A DNA stretch of 64,000 bases from Cyclonatronum proteinivorum (GTDB lineage: Bacteria; Bacteroidota; Rhodothermia; Balneolales; Cyclonatronaceae). The notes under the pieces are model-generated. The model saw nothing but the letters and a program-made list of their open reading frames with translations, was not told the origin of the DNA and searched no databases. Where the stretch lies: positions 2,996,501 to 3,060,500 of the forward strand of contig NZ_CP027806.1 in NCBI RefSeq assembly GCF_003353065.1, given 5' to 3'. Numbering within the stretch: position 1 is the stretch's first letter; every line of letters starts with the position of its first letter. Shown here piece after piece: positions 39,321-48,388 of this stretch. A program made the translations under genes and the position numbers.

Positions 39321-39512
39321 CAGTGTAATTACAAATCGGTTTTTTGGTCTGAGCGACCCTGCCTGTTTCCACTGTTTTTGTGAAGGTTGCCCCCCCCCTG
39401 CAAATTATCGCCAATTGACTATTTTATAAGTGCGATTAAGATAACATGGTACATTCTTATCAGCTCCGAAAACAAAGCCTTGCCGCTTCATTACTACAGA
39501 TCAAAGACGAGC

Positions 39513-39618
39513 ACGTCATCATCATAGCGCGCGGCAACTACGCGCAGGGTTCCGCCCGGACCGCTTATGATCTGCACGCCCCGCAGCTGCCCCCAAACAT
39601 CGAAGCCGCTTGCATGCG
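39513..39618 (-). pseudogene. Duplicated 3' fragment of the propeller lipoprotein gene
   Basis: These 106 bp match 40701-40806 at 104 positions. The source encodes the end of the second propeller of the 1,127-aa lipoprotein, and read on the minus strand the copy gives ASGFDVWGQLRGVQIISG and VVAARYDDDV. The copy stops abruptly at both sides: the region before it has no relation to the source, and after 39618 an unrelated frame (PEQLAIKQELRENVVNVVRW, read on plus, with a stop at about 39693) begins. It is a recent partial duplication or the scar of a rearrangement. Confidence 0.85.
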
Positions 39619-39752
39619 AATCCTGAACAGCTTGCCATCAAACAGGAGCTCCGCGAGAACGTCGTGAATGTGGTACGCTGGCTTACCCTATAAAAAAATG
39701 CCTCAGTTCATCAATAGTTGGTGACTCACTTAGTGCCTCACCTCAGGTACTT

Positions 39753-40073
39753 TCAGTTTACCGGCACTTTTTCATACAGGACGATTCCGACGCGCTTAAT
39801 ATGTTCTTTCAGCGCTTCATTTGAAATATCCTGATAAATGGAAAGGTCAAATTTGTACGGCAGCAACAAGTCGTCGAGTTCGAAGGTAATATCAGAAAGA
39901 ATGCCTAAATCGATATCTTCCCCGATGAGCGTCAGGTCAATATCAGAAGCCGGTTGATAGTTTCCCATAGCTCTTGATCCATAGAGAATAACCCGCTCTA
40001 TATCAGGATATTTAAAAAAAACGCTCCGAATGTCATGCCATTCTTCGGAAGTGAGTCCTGTTGTTTGGTTCAC
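39753..40073 (-). CDS. MNT-type nucleotidyltransferase, probable antitoxin (MntA-like)
   Basis: Minimal nucleotidyltransferase of 106 aa. The active-site motif is present as GSRAMGNYQPASDIDL, which is GS-x10-DxD, and LYEKVPVN closes the chain. In MNT/HEPN (MntA/HepT) modules such proteins inactivate the HEPN RNase by adding AMP. The start overlaps the end of the HEPN gene by 4 bp (40070-40073), so the pair was built as one operon. The partner is interrupted (see next entry), so the antitoxin may be a survivor of a decaying module. Confidence 0.82.
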   Translation of the reverse strand: MNQTTGLTSEEWHDIRSVFFKYPDIERVILYGSRAMGNYQPASDIDLTLIGEDIDLGILSDITFELDDLLLPYKFDLSIYQDISNEALKEHIKRVGIVLYEKVPVN

Positions 40074-40537
40074 AAGCCTTCCTCTGTGTTTCCATCTATT
40101 TTTGTCAGCATTTTATGCTCAAATTCCACAAAAGCGGGGTAATATAGGGTGATGATTTTGGTAAAGATCTTATCGGCTGTTTCTTTGTTGTATGTATGTG
40201 AACTCAGGTTGCGGCTCAGAATCATTTCCATCCAAACTTTTCCGTCGCTTATCAATTTGAGCTGATAAGCTTCCCTTACTGCGTCGCGGCTCCCGCCAAG
40301 GTCCCTTATTCCCTGATAAATGGCCTAATCCTTCATCACCTTCCACGCCAGCTCGTGCGTGTATTCAAACCGCTGAATGAGAGACTCCTTAATCATTTCA
40401 TCGAGCAAGACCGCTCCCCCTTCTTCTGTATGTTGAAGAGTGTACTCATGTTCAATAAAATCAACAGATTCCGAAAGCTTACCTAAAGCAAGTTGATAAT
40501 TCGCGAACCGTTGTTCCCAGCGGATGTCCTGTGTCAT
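40070..40537 (-). pseudogene. HEPN-domain toxin gene interrupted by an in-frame amber codon
   Basis: The frame from ATG 40537 (MTQDIRWEQRF) to the stop at 40070 would encode about 155 residues of the HI0074-like HEPN family. A TAG at 40325-40327 interrupts it after ELAWKVMKD. The frame then continues without shift as AIYQGIRDLGGSRDAVREAY. Relatives usually have Tyr or Phe at this place, so a single base change explains the stop. The HEPN catalytic motif R-x4-H is intact in SRNLSSH but lies beyond the stop, so the short product could not act as an RNase. Read-through, sequencing error or true decay are all possible. Confidence 0.82.
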
Positions 40538-40678
40538 AAAAAAAATAATTATCAGGCAGTAAAGACATGTCATCTTTCAGCCTGCGAGTGAGAGAAGTCC
40601 AACAGGCGATTAGTAGCAATTAAATCAGTTTACCATTTATGTCCAAAAAAACTTGTTTGACTCCTCAGTTTTGACAAA

Positions 40679-43600
40679 TCACTCCACTTCAAAAACCAAA
40701 ACGTCATCATCATAGCGCGCGGCAACTACGCGCAAGGTTCCGCCCGGACCGCTGATGATCTGCACGCCCCGCAGCTGCCCCCAAACATCGAAGCCGCTTG
40801 CATGCGCAGGATAGGAGACCAGTTTTTCCTGAGCGGCATCATAACGCAACAGGGTTCCGCGAAGGGCGTCGTAAGGTCCCTGCTGCGGACGTACCTCAAA
40901 CAGATTGCCGCCGAGCAAAACCTCGGCCCGCCCGTCGCCCGTCAGGTCTGCGGCACCGATTCCGAAAACCGGGCCGAACTGCGCACGCAGCGGCAGCCGC
41001 TCCGCACGAAATCCCGCTTCACCTTCATTGATAAAAATCATGCTTCCCAGCTCCGCAGCTTCCAGCAAAATTGCGGCCTCCAGCTCTTCAGGCGTAAAAA
41101 TATCCGTCACTTCCTGCCCTCCATAGCTTGCATAATCCGGATACTTTTCTGCCAGTCCCGGTACTTCCTCCAGCAAATCGTGACGAAGTATCAGCGGGAA
41201 AACACCTTCAGGCTGATTCATCGCCAGAATCTGATTAACGATACCATCCTGCGCAAAATCACCGACCCACATGCGCTGCGACCGCTCCGGACTGCCCCGT
41301 AACAGGCTGTTCAGTCCGTGATTGCCACCGATAATATCCAGCCTGCCGTTGCCGGTGACATCCGCCAGCTTCACGCTGTACCAGATACCGGAATAAGCCG
41401 ATAACCCAAGCTCCGCGCTGATATCATGCCAGCTTTCACCCTGCCGCGCAAATACTTTGGGATGCATGTACTCGCCCACAACTACCAGCTCGGGCTGACC
41501 ATCACCCGTGAGATCCCCTGCCGCCGCATCGGTTATCATGCCAATGCCCGTGAGTTCCGGCATGAACTGCGCCGTCACATCCCTGAACTGTCCGGTGCCA
41601 TCTCCCTCCAGGAGATAAGCGTCTGCGGGTACGCCTATCGCGAAGGGTCTCAGGCGGGTGCCCACAAACAGATCATGATGCCCGTTTCCTGTAAAGTCAG
41701 CCGCAACGGCAACAGAGCCGGACACAAGCCGGGCAGGCAGCGGCAGCGGCTGACCGCTGTGTTCCCACTGTCCGTTACCCCGGTTCAGGTACAGCCGGTC
41801 CAAAAGGGCAGCGGAAGCTGAGCCGTGACTGTTCCCGCCGCTGACCACATACAAATCCTGAAGACCGTTGCCGGTTGCGTCAAAAAATACGCAGGCTATA
41901 TCTTCCGAAGACCGGTGTGCCGCGAACACATCCGCAGCCGTCTTCGTGAAGCGGCCGTCATCACCCTGTACAAACAACCCGCCGGCCTGATTCCTTGCGC
42001 CGCCCACGTACACATCATCGAGTCCGTTACCGCTCACATCCGCTGTACACAGGGCCGGGCCTTCGGTCGATCGCATCTGATATTGCATGCGGTCACGTGA
42101 AAAATCAGAAAACCGAAACCGCTCATGTCTGAAATCAAGGCCGCTGTTTTCCGATACGCGTAATTTTACGGAAGGAAGGCTGCGCGCATCCCCTTCAAAA
42201 GTGGCAGGCCCGGGCTGCGGTGCGCTGCGTGCTTCTGACTGTTGCTGAGAGAGTGAAAGGCGTGCCGGAACTTCGAGATCATCCACCCGGCTTGTCCGAC
42301 CGTCCGGCCAACGCACGATCAGAGAGTCAATACGGCTTAGCTCCCCGAGCCCTACAAAAAAGCCCGGCTCTACACTCGACTGAAAACCCCGCTGCAGAAA
42401 ATGCTCGCGGAACCAGTGCTGACCGCCGCCCCACACCTGAAGCTGTGCCCCAATAGCCTGCGTGTTTGGCGCCTCACCTTCCAGATCAATCCGAAGCCAG
42501 CTCCGCTCCGGATATAATTCCAGTGTCCGGTTCCGGTAAATCCGCGATGGATGATTCACATTACTGATCACCAGATCGAGCGCGCCGTTTCCGGTAAGAT
42601 CCACCCATGCCGCCCCGCTTGAAAAGGTGGGCTCCCCCAGTCCCCATGCCTCGGTGATGTCCTCAAAATTCAGGCTGCCATTGTTGGCAAACATCACGTT
42701 CCGCACCTTCTGTGAAGGAATCAGATCTATGAGCTGCTGAAAATCAACGCCTTCCTGCCGGATGACCGCCCGCATGGTTTCCTGATCGGAGATCTCCCCA
42801 AGGTAGTCCACATTGGTGATGTCCTGCACGAGTCCGTTGGTCACCAGAATATCATTAAACCCGTTGTGATCGAAATCGGCCAGAAGTACGGCCCAGCTCC
42901 AGTCGGTTGGTTCCGTGCCCGTCAGCCGGCTTACTTCTTTAAAGTGCGTACCGTTCTGATTCAGGTGCAGCACATTGCGCGTAAACTGATGCCCGTACCC
43001 CCATTCAACTTTCTCCTGATAGCGGCCCCAGTCTTCAAAAAGGGTTACGGTTTTGATCCGCTCATCTTTGAACGGAAGCATGTCTGATACGTAAATATCG
43101 GGCCACCCATTGTTGTTCAGGTCGGCGATGTCGGATCCCATTGAAGCCGCACTCATACTGCGAATCACCCGCTCGTCCCCTGCAACTTCGGTGAAGGTGC
43201 CGTCGCCGTTGTTCATGTAGATGTAATCGCGTTCAAAAAAATCGTTGGCCACAAAAATATCCGGCAGGCCGTTGCGGTTCAGGTCGGAAATGGCCGCACT
43301 CAGCGCAAACCCGATAATGCTGCTCAGAATACCGGCTTCTTCCGTCACATCCCGGAAAAATCCGCCTTCATTCCGGAACAGCCGGTCGCCCCCCAAAAAG
43401 TCGCGCTCGAACCGCTGATTGTTGCTCAGGTCAAAACCGGAAATAGCCTCATCTTCATTGTTGATCAGGAACATATCGAGCTGACCGTCACCGTCATAAT
43501 CGAAGAAGTAGGCCTGAATGCCATAACCCGGATCATCGAGTCCAAATACTGCGGCCTTTTCGGTGAAAGTGCCGTCACCGTTGTTGATGAACAGCTCGTT

Positions 43601-44062
43601 GCGGGCGTCGTCGAGTTTTCCGGAATTGGTTACATAGATATCGAGCAAACCGTTTCCGTTGATATCTGCTAAAGCCGCCGCCGTTGACCAGCGGCGCGTA
43701 CCGGCTACGCCTGCTTCTTCGGTTACATCCAGAAAGCGGTAATCGCCCTGATTAAAGTAAAGCCGGTTGGGTCCCATATTGCTGATGAAGTACAAATCCG
43801 GCAACCCGTTCCCGCTCAGGTCGCCGACCGCCACACCACCGCCATCGTAGAAATTGCGGTAGGTGTAAATGTTGAAATTCGGCAAAAACTCCAGCCTGTT
43901 CTCAAAATCCACACCCGTCCGCTCCGGGCTAAGCCACTCGAACAGGGGCTCCGGGGTATCATGACCAACCTCTCCCGAACAGGATACAATGTAGGTTAAA
44001 GCCAATATCAGGAGAATTTTTGGATAAATTGAAGCTAAGAAAGCAAGCGGACGACCAATCAT
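40679..44062 (-). CDS. Giant FG-GAP/VCBS propeller lipoprotein with ASPIC/UnbV domain (1)
   Basis: Predicted envelope lipoprotein of 1,127 aa. The lipobox is YIVSC (Cys28). Residues about 60-510 carry FG-GAP/VCBS repeats with calcium-type loops such as DLSGNGLPDL, DINGNGLLDI, DYDGDGQLDM and DLNNNGWPDI. An ASPIC/UnbV domain follows at about 520-605 (EGEAPNTQAIGAQLQVWGGG, GLGELSRIDSLIVRWPDG). A second propeller spans about 635-1,120 (DVSGNGLDDV, DATGNGLQDL, DVTGNGRLDI). The family (CRTAC1-like) has no proven enzyme activity; the fold suggests binding of protein or glycan. It is the last gene of the 22-kb cluster, and its 3' end is duplicated at 39513-39618. Confidence 0.88.
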   Translation of the reverse strand: MIGRPLAFLASIYPKILLILALTYIVSCSGEVGHDTPEPLFEWLSPERTGVDFENRLEFLPNFNIYTYRNFYDGGGVAVGDLSGNGLPDLYFISNMGPNRLYFNQGDYRFLDVTEEAGVAGTRRWSTAAALADINGNGLLDIYVTNSGKLDDARNELFINNGDGTFTEKAAVFGLDDPGYGIQAYFFDYDGDGQLDMFLINNEDEAISGFDLSNNQRFERDFLGGDRLFRNEGGFFRDVTEEAGILSSIIGFALSAAISDLNRNGLPDIFVANDFFERDYIYMNNGDGTFTEVAGDERVIRSMSAASMGSDIADLNNNGWPDIYVSDMLPFKDERIKTVTLFEDWGRYQEKVEWGYGHQFTRNVLHLNQNGTHFKEVSRLTGTEPTDWSWAVLLADFDHNGFNDILVTNGLVQDITNVDYLGEISDQETMRAVIRQEGVDFQQLIDLIPSQKVRNVMFANNGSLNFEDITEAWGLGEPTFSSGAAWVDLTGNGALDLVISNVNHPSRIYRNRTLELYPERSWLRIDLEGEAPNTQAIGAQLQVWGGGQHWFREHFLQRGFQSSVEPGFFVGLGELSRIDSLIVRWPDGRTSRVDDLEVPARLSLSQQQSEARSAPQPGPATFEGDARSLPSVKLRVSENSGLDFRHERFRFSDFSRDRMQYQMRSTEGPALCTADVSGNGLDDVYVGGARNQAGGLFVQGDDGRFTKTAADVFAAHRSSEDIACVFFDATGNGLQDLYVVSGGNSHGSASAALLDRLYLNRGNGQWEHSGQPLPLPARLVSGSVAVAADFTGNGHHDLFVGTRLRPFAIGVPADAYLLEGDGTGQFRDVTAQFMPELTGIGMITDAAAGDLTGDGQPELVVVGEYMHPKVFARQGESWHDISAELGLSAYSGIWYSVKLADVTGNGRLDIIGGNHGLNSLLRGSPERSQRMWVGDFAQDGIVNQILAMNQPEGVFPLILRHDLLEEVPGLAEKYPDYASYGGQEVTDIFTPEELEAAILLEAAELGSMIFINEGEAGFRAERLPLRAQFGPVFGIGAADLTGDGRAEVLLGGNLFEVRPQQGPYDALRGTLLRYDAAQEKLVSYPAHASGFDVWGQLRGVQIISGPGGTLRVVAARYDDDVLVFEVE

Positions 44063-44170
44063 TTATTATTGAATTTTGGTGTAAGGCTATAAATGAACAA
44101 TGGAAATTATTGAGCTGTGGGGAAGATTATTTTTTGAATCCTAAGCATCCTTTGGGATATGTTTCCGCCC

Positions 44171-44758
44171 TTATCTACCCTCCGGAATATCAGCATCAAC
44201 TGTCAGGTCGCGGAATACGGCTCTGACCCACATGTCGTCCCGGCGCCAGACTGAAATGGCGCGGTTGCCGCGGACGCTGAACCAGCCTTCGCGGTCGGCT
44301 TCCGGCAAAAACATCCAGTGAAAATCCTGTCCGTACACCTGTGCAAAGTGCTGTGCGAGCTCTGTTGCGAGCGAATCCGAAAATCGGTTTTGATTCCAGG
44401 GAGCCCAGTCCCGGTAGTGAATATCAAGCGGAAGCCGGGATATTTTTCCGTCTTCAAAATCGGGAAAAAATTCGATGTAGGCTTCAAAAGGGAGCCAGTC
44501 CCGATTGGTATATTCCACCTTAGTGAGCCCGGTAATAATACCCTCACGGTTCATTTCCCAGCTTGAAGTCTGAAAATCCTGTCTCGTCATTCCGAAGTGA
44601 TACCCCAGGAAGAGCGTGTCATGTCTTTCGCCCGAGTCAAGGCCTTTCTCTATCAGCGATTCATAGGTGACGGGCTGCTGTTCTGAACAGGCATGAAGAG
44701 CTGCAAGTCCCGCGATAAGGACTATAAAAAGAAGAAGTGTTTTGTTGGGAACAGGCAT
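44171..44758 (-). CDS. Small hypothetical lipoprotein
   Basis: Unrecognised 195-aa predicted lipoprotein. The signal peptide ends in lipobox LHAC (Cys24). The mature part includes LGYHFGMTRQDFQ, EYTNRDWLPFEAYIEFFP and WFSVRGNRAISVWRRDD. It is beta-rich with many aromatic residues and resembles small ligand-binding lipoproteins in general, but no family can be named. It lies 30 bp after the second giant lipoprotein gene and 108 bp before the first, so it is almost certainly co-transcribed and may be an accessory of the propeller system. Confidence 0.68.
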   Translation of the reverse strand: MPVPNKTLLLFIVLIAGLAALHACSEQQPVTYESLIEKGLDSGERHDTLFLGYHFGMTRQDFQTSSWEMNREGIITGLTKVEYTNRDWLPFEAYIEFFPDFEDGKISRLPLDIHYRDWAPWNQNRFSDSLATELAQHFAQVYGQDFHWMFLPEADREGWFSVRGNRAISVWRRDDMWVRAVFRDLTVDADIPEGR

Positions 44759-44788
44759 ATTGTTTGAGGAGCTGTGTAAAGAAAAAGT

Positions 44789-47700
44789 TCAGGGTGAAGG
44801 GTCCGCAGGCGGTTGAACCTGCCGGAAGATTTGGGGTGTATCCCCCCGCCGGACCATCAATAGTCTTGCAGGATCACGGGAATCATTGGCAGGATACAGC
44901 ACTGCCGCGCGCAGTTCACCTGGTACATCCAGACCGAGTTGTCTTGCGGGAATACTTTGGAGGCAGTCACAATCCTCTTCATAAAAAAGTATAGTGGGTT
45001 CAAGCGCATCATATTTGCCGGTTTGTGGCTTTACATCGTAAAGATTACCGCCGAGTATCAACTCTGTGCGACTATTACCAGTGAAATCGCCGGCAGCAAT
45101 CGCATATACGGGCGCGAGCTGCGCGGCAAAAGGAAGCGGGACAGCTTCAAAGCCGTTGCCGTTTTTGCGGAACCAAAGCGATTCAAGGGTGCTGACTTCA
45201 TGAACCCGCTGCCGCTGAGACGGAATATCGCGCAGTACATCCTGCAAAGACGCGGCTGCAAACTCCGCGTGCGTCGGATAGCGGGACCGGTATGCCGGGG
45301 CAGCGGACATGAAGTCGGGTCGCAGCACCATTGGAAAATATGTGCCCTGCTTATCGGGCATGGCAATCAGATGATCGAGCAAGCCATTTCCGTCGAGATC
45401 TGTCACAACCATGCGTACCGGTTCTTCCGCTGTTGCGCGAAATACCGAGTTCAAACCGTGATTACCGGCGATTAGACTCTTCTGCCCGTCCCCGGTAAGA
45501 TCTGCAGCAATGAGTGAAGTCCACCAGCCGGTATAGCGGTCAAGGCCCAGCATTTCCGTGATCTCACTGAAGCGATTGCCTTCAGACTGAAATACCCGAA
45601 CCGGGCCCCACTCTTCTGCGATTGCAAGCTCATTTACTCCGTCACCTGTAAGGTCGGCCCAGACCGCAGCTGTTACCATACCGGCCTCACGCAGTTCCGG
45701 AAGCCAGTCGGCGGTTACATCCCGAAAGCGTCCATCACCTTCATTTTCGAGTAAATATGAGGCTGCAGGCATGCCGTAGGCAAACAAACGGTAGCGGGTG
45801 CCGACAAATAAATCCTTCAGGCCGTTTCCGGTGAAGTCATGCGAACGTACTACGGACCCGGACTCAAATCGGCCCGATGCGGGCAGCATTTGGTCAGACA
45901 GGGTGAAATTGCCGCGACCATCATTAAGATAAAAGCGGTCGCGCAAACCGGATGAGGTTGCCGAAAAGGAAGCGCCACCGCTTACCACATAGAGATCATC
46001 AGCACCATTACCGGTTGCATCAAAAAAGACACAGTCGGTATCTTCGGCCTGCCGCTGCGCTTCAAAAAGTTCGGGCTGCAACAGCATTAGCTGCCCGGCA
46101 ACACCTTCTCTGAACAGACGACCTGCCTGATTACGGGCACCACCAATATAAAATACCGGTTCGCCCGTGGCGTCAAGTTGCCCGGCACAGGTTGCCGGTC
46201 CTTCCGTTGACCGCATTTTGAACAGTAATTGCTCACGCCCAAAATCACTATACGGAAATGGCTCATGGGCCCCGGTAAAAGCCGCTGAAGCTTCAGGACT
46301 ATTATCCCATGTTTTGGACTGTTGCGCTGCCATGACCGCTTGTCCCGGATTGCGGGCACGCATGGGCTCTGGCGCAGGCTGCGTGGTACTGTCAGACTCT
46401 TGCAGAAGTATACGGGAAGGCAGTGCGATATTTTGCTTACGACTCGTACGACCATCGGGCCAGCGTAAAATCAGGGAATCAAGCTGTACTGTTTCACCGG
46501 TTCCCACAAACAAGCCGGGCTCAACGGAAGATTGAAAACCACGCTGCAGGCTGTGCTCACGGTACCAGTACCTATCGCCGGCATAAACATGGAGCTGCGC
46601 ACCTAACGCGTGCGTATTGGGGGACTCCCCTTGCAGATCGACCCTAAGAAAAGTGCGCTCAGGCTCAAGCTCCCGAATCCGGTTGCGGTAAATCATAGGC
46701 GGACCATTCACATTGCTGACCACCAAATCGAGCGCCCCGTCTCCGTTCAGGTCTGCCCAGGCAGCTCCGGTAGAAAAAGCCGGGTGATCAAGCCCCCATA
46801 GCCGGGTTACTTCTTCAAAATGCAGTTCGCCCTGATTGGCGAAAAGCATGTTGCGCACCGGCACCGAGCTCATTTCGCCAAGAAGATTCAGAATTACATT
46901 TTCTTCCCCCGCCTGTATCATCTCCCGGATGCGCGCGGGGTTGGCAACAAGCTCGATGTAATCCTGATCCAGCAAGTCATTGTAAATGCCATTGGCCACG
47001 AACACATCCTGATACCCGTTAAGGTTGAAGTCAGCCATAAGTGCAGCCCAGCTCCACTCTGTAGCTTCCATACCGGTCATGCGACCGATTTCTGCAAAGC
47101 GCCCGTCTCCTCTGTTCAGCTGAAGCGTATTCCGGGTGTATTTGTAATGAAAGCCGCGTTCATAGTTTTGCAGATACTCCCCCCGGCTTTCTATGGTCAT
47201 CTTCGAGCGCAGGCGCTCCTGCCCGACGGGTCGCATGTCTGTTACATACATCTCGGGCCAGCCATCATTGTTCAGGTCAGCTATGTCCGTACCCATCGAA
47301 CTGAAGCTGATTGAGGGGAGTAACTCTTCAAGACTTTCGGTAAACGTGCCGTCGCCGTTGTTGAGATAGAGATAATCCCGCTCGAAGAAATCGTTAGCGA
47401 CATACAGATCAGGCAGCCCGTTACGATTGATGTCTGCCGCGACGGCACTGAGCCCAAAGCCAATTGCGCTGCTGTAAAGGCCGGCTTCCTGTGTCACATC
47501 ACGGAAATAGCCGCCCTCATTGCGATATAACTTAGACGCTCCGAGCGGATCAGGTATATCTCGTGCAGCTGCGGTTATGCCTGCAAAACTTTCCATGTTG
47601 TGGAAAGAATTGCTGATGAGATAAAGATCCGGCAATCCGTCCCCGTCATAATCAAAGAAAACGGCATGTGTGGACAGGCCAATATCTGCAACACCCCAGG

Positions 47701-48205
47701 CTTCTGCCTGTTCGGTGAAGGTAAGGTCTCCGTTGTTGATATAAAGGCGGTTTGCCCGATCTTTGCCCCCCTCGGGTCCGGAACGTGCTACGAAAATATC
47801 GAGAAGACCGTTGCCGTTCACATCCGCGAAACTTACGCCGGTACTCCAGTAGTCATCGGAACGCAGCCCTGCCTGCTCCGTCACATCCTCAAAAACAAAA
47901 TCACCGTGATTAATATACAAGCGGTTGGAAACCATGTTTCCGGTGAAAAATAAATCCGGTAAACCGTTGCCTGAGAGGTCGCCGGCCGCTACCCCCCCTC
48001 CGTTATAAAAATTGCGGAAGATGTACATATTAAAGTCTTCCGTTGGGAACAGCGTGTTTTGAAAATCGATCCCGATGGCAGCCGGATTCAGTTTTTCAAA
48101 CTGCGCGGTATGTGGCGATTCATCACTGCAGCTGCTTAGTATAAGCTGCACCAGTAAAAGCGCACAAATATACGCGAAGCCTCCCGGTGATTTTTTAAAT
48201 ACCAT
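44789..48205 (-). CDS. Giant FG-GAP/VCBS propeller lipoprotein with ASPIC/UnbV domain (2)
   Basis: A second paralogue, 1,138 aa, lipobox ILSSC (Cys26). The layout is the same: first propeller about 55-505 (DLSGNGLPDL, DVNGNGLLDI, DYDGDGLPDL, DINRNGLPDL), UnbV domain about 515-600 (QGESPNTHALGAQLHVYAG, VQLDSLILRWPDG), and second propeller about 650-1,125 (DATGNGADDL, DFTGNGLKDL, DLTGDGVNEL). One loop at the start of the second propeller is degenerate (DATGEPVFYI). It starts 183 bp after the susD stop, beyond a terminator, so it may have its own promoter or depend on read-through. Confidence 0.88.
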   Translation of the reverse strand: MVFKKSPGGFAYICALLLVQLILSSCSDESPHTAQFEKLNPAAIGIDFQNTLFPTEDFNMYIFRNFYNGGGVAAGDLSGNGLPDLFFTGNMVSNRLYINHGDFVFEDVTEQAGLRSDDYWSTGVSFADVNGNGLLDIFVARSGPEGGKDRANRLYINNGDLTFTEQAEAWGVADIGLSTHAVFFDYDGDGLPDLYLISNSFHNMESFAGITAAARDIPDPLGASKLYRNEGGYFRDVTQEAGLYSSAIGFGLSAVAADINRNGLPDLYVANDFFERDYLYLNNGDGTFTESLEELLPSISFSSMGTDIADLNNDGWPEMYVTDMRPVGQERLRSKMTIESRGEYLQNYERGFHYKYTRNTLQLNRGDGRFAEIGRMTGMEATEWSWAALMADFNLNGYQDVFVANGIYNDLLDQDYIELVANPARIREMIQAGEENVILNLLGEMSSVPVRNMLFANQGELHFEEVTRLWGLDHPAFSTGAAWADLNGDGALDLVVSNVNGPPMIYRNRIRELEPERTFLRVDLQGESPNTHALGAQLHVYAGDRYWYREHSLQRGFQSSVEPGLFVGTGETVQLDSLILRWPDGRTSRKQNIALPSRILLQESDSTTQPAPEPMRARNPGQAVMAAQQSKTWDNSPEASAAFTGAHEPFPYSDFGREQLLFKMRSTEGPATCAGQLDATGEPVFYIGGARNQAGRLFREGVAGQLMLLQPELFEAQRQAEDTDCVFFDATGNGADDLYVVSGGASFSATSSGLRDRFYLNDGRGNFTLSDQMLPASGRFESGSVVRSHDFTGNGLKDLFVGTRYRLFAYGMPAASYLLENEGDGRFRDVTADWLPELREAGMVTAAVWADLTGDGVNELAIAEEWGPVRVFQSEGNRFSEITEMLGLDRYTGWWTSLIAADLTGDGQKSLIAGNHGLNSVFRATAEEPVRMVVTDLDGNGLLDHLIAMPDKQGTYFPMVLRPDFMSAAPAYRSRYPTHAEFAAASLQDVLRDIPSQRQRVHEVSTLESLWFRKNGNGFEAVPLPFAAQLAPVYAIAAGDFTGNSRTELILGGNLYDVKPQTGKYDALEPTILFYEEDCDCLQSIPARQLGLDVPGELRAAVLYPANDSRDPARLLMVRRGDTPQIFRQVQPPADPSP

Positions 48206-48295
48206 AGCGCAGGACCTAAACAGGCCTGTTTATCAAAATGAACAGTATCCGTTGAATTGTTTTGTCTTAGTATACTAAACAGCTGTATAAAAAGA

Positions 48296-48330
48296 GAAAG
48301 GAAACGCAGCGTAAAACCACGTTTCCTTTC
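48296..48330 (-). terminator. Hairpin after susD
   Basis: Perfect 11-bp arms GAAAGGAAACG (48296-48306) and CGTTTCCTTTC (48320-48330). It lies 58 bp past the susD stop. The T-content that follows on the minus strand is modest, so it may act as a partial terminator or an mRNA-stability hairpin that sets the SusC/D level above the next genes. Confidence 0.6.
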
Positions 48331-48388
48331 ATCAGTTACATCAGAACTTTACACATAAGCGCAAAGCTATTTTAATAAGGATTACCGC

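Larger units (their letters stand above)
38574..39512. other. 939-bp non-coding region with nested inverted repeats
   Basis: No gene is supported. Repeat A copies face each other at 38703-38786 and 39235-39320. Inside them an inverted pair of family B motifs lies at 38904-38921 and 39105-39135. A C9 homopolymer is at about 39386. The layout suggests one small non-autonomous element inserted in or built from another. Confidence 0.55.

Noticed and set aside
39446-39667. 73-aa plus-strand frame
   Set aside because: It is the antisense translation of the 106-bp duplicated lipoprotein gene fragment, joined to unrelated sequence.
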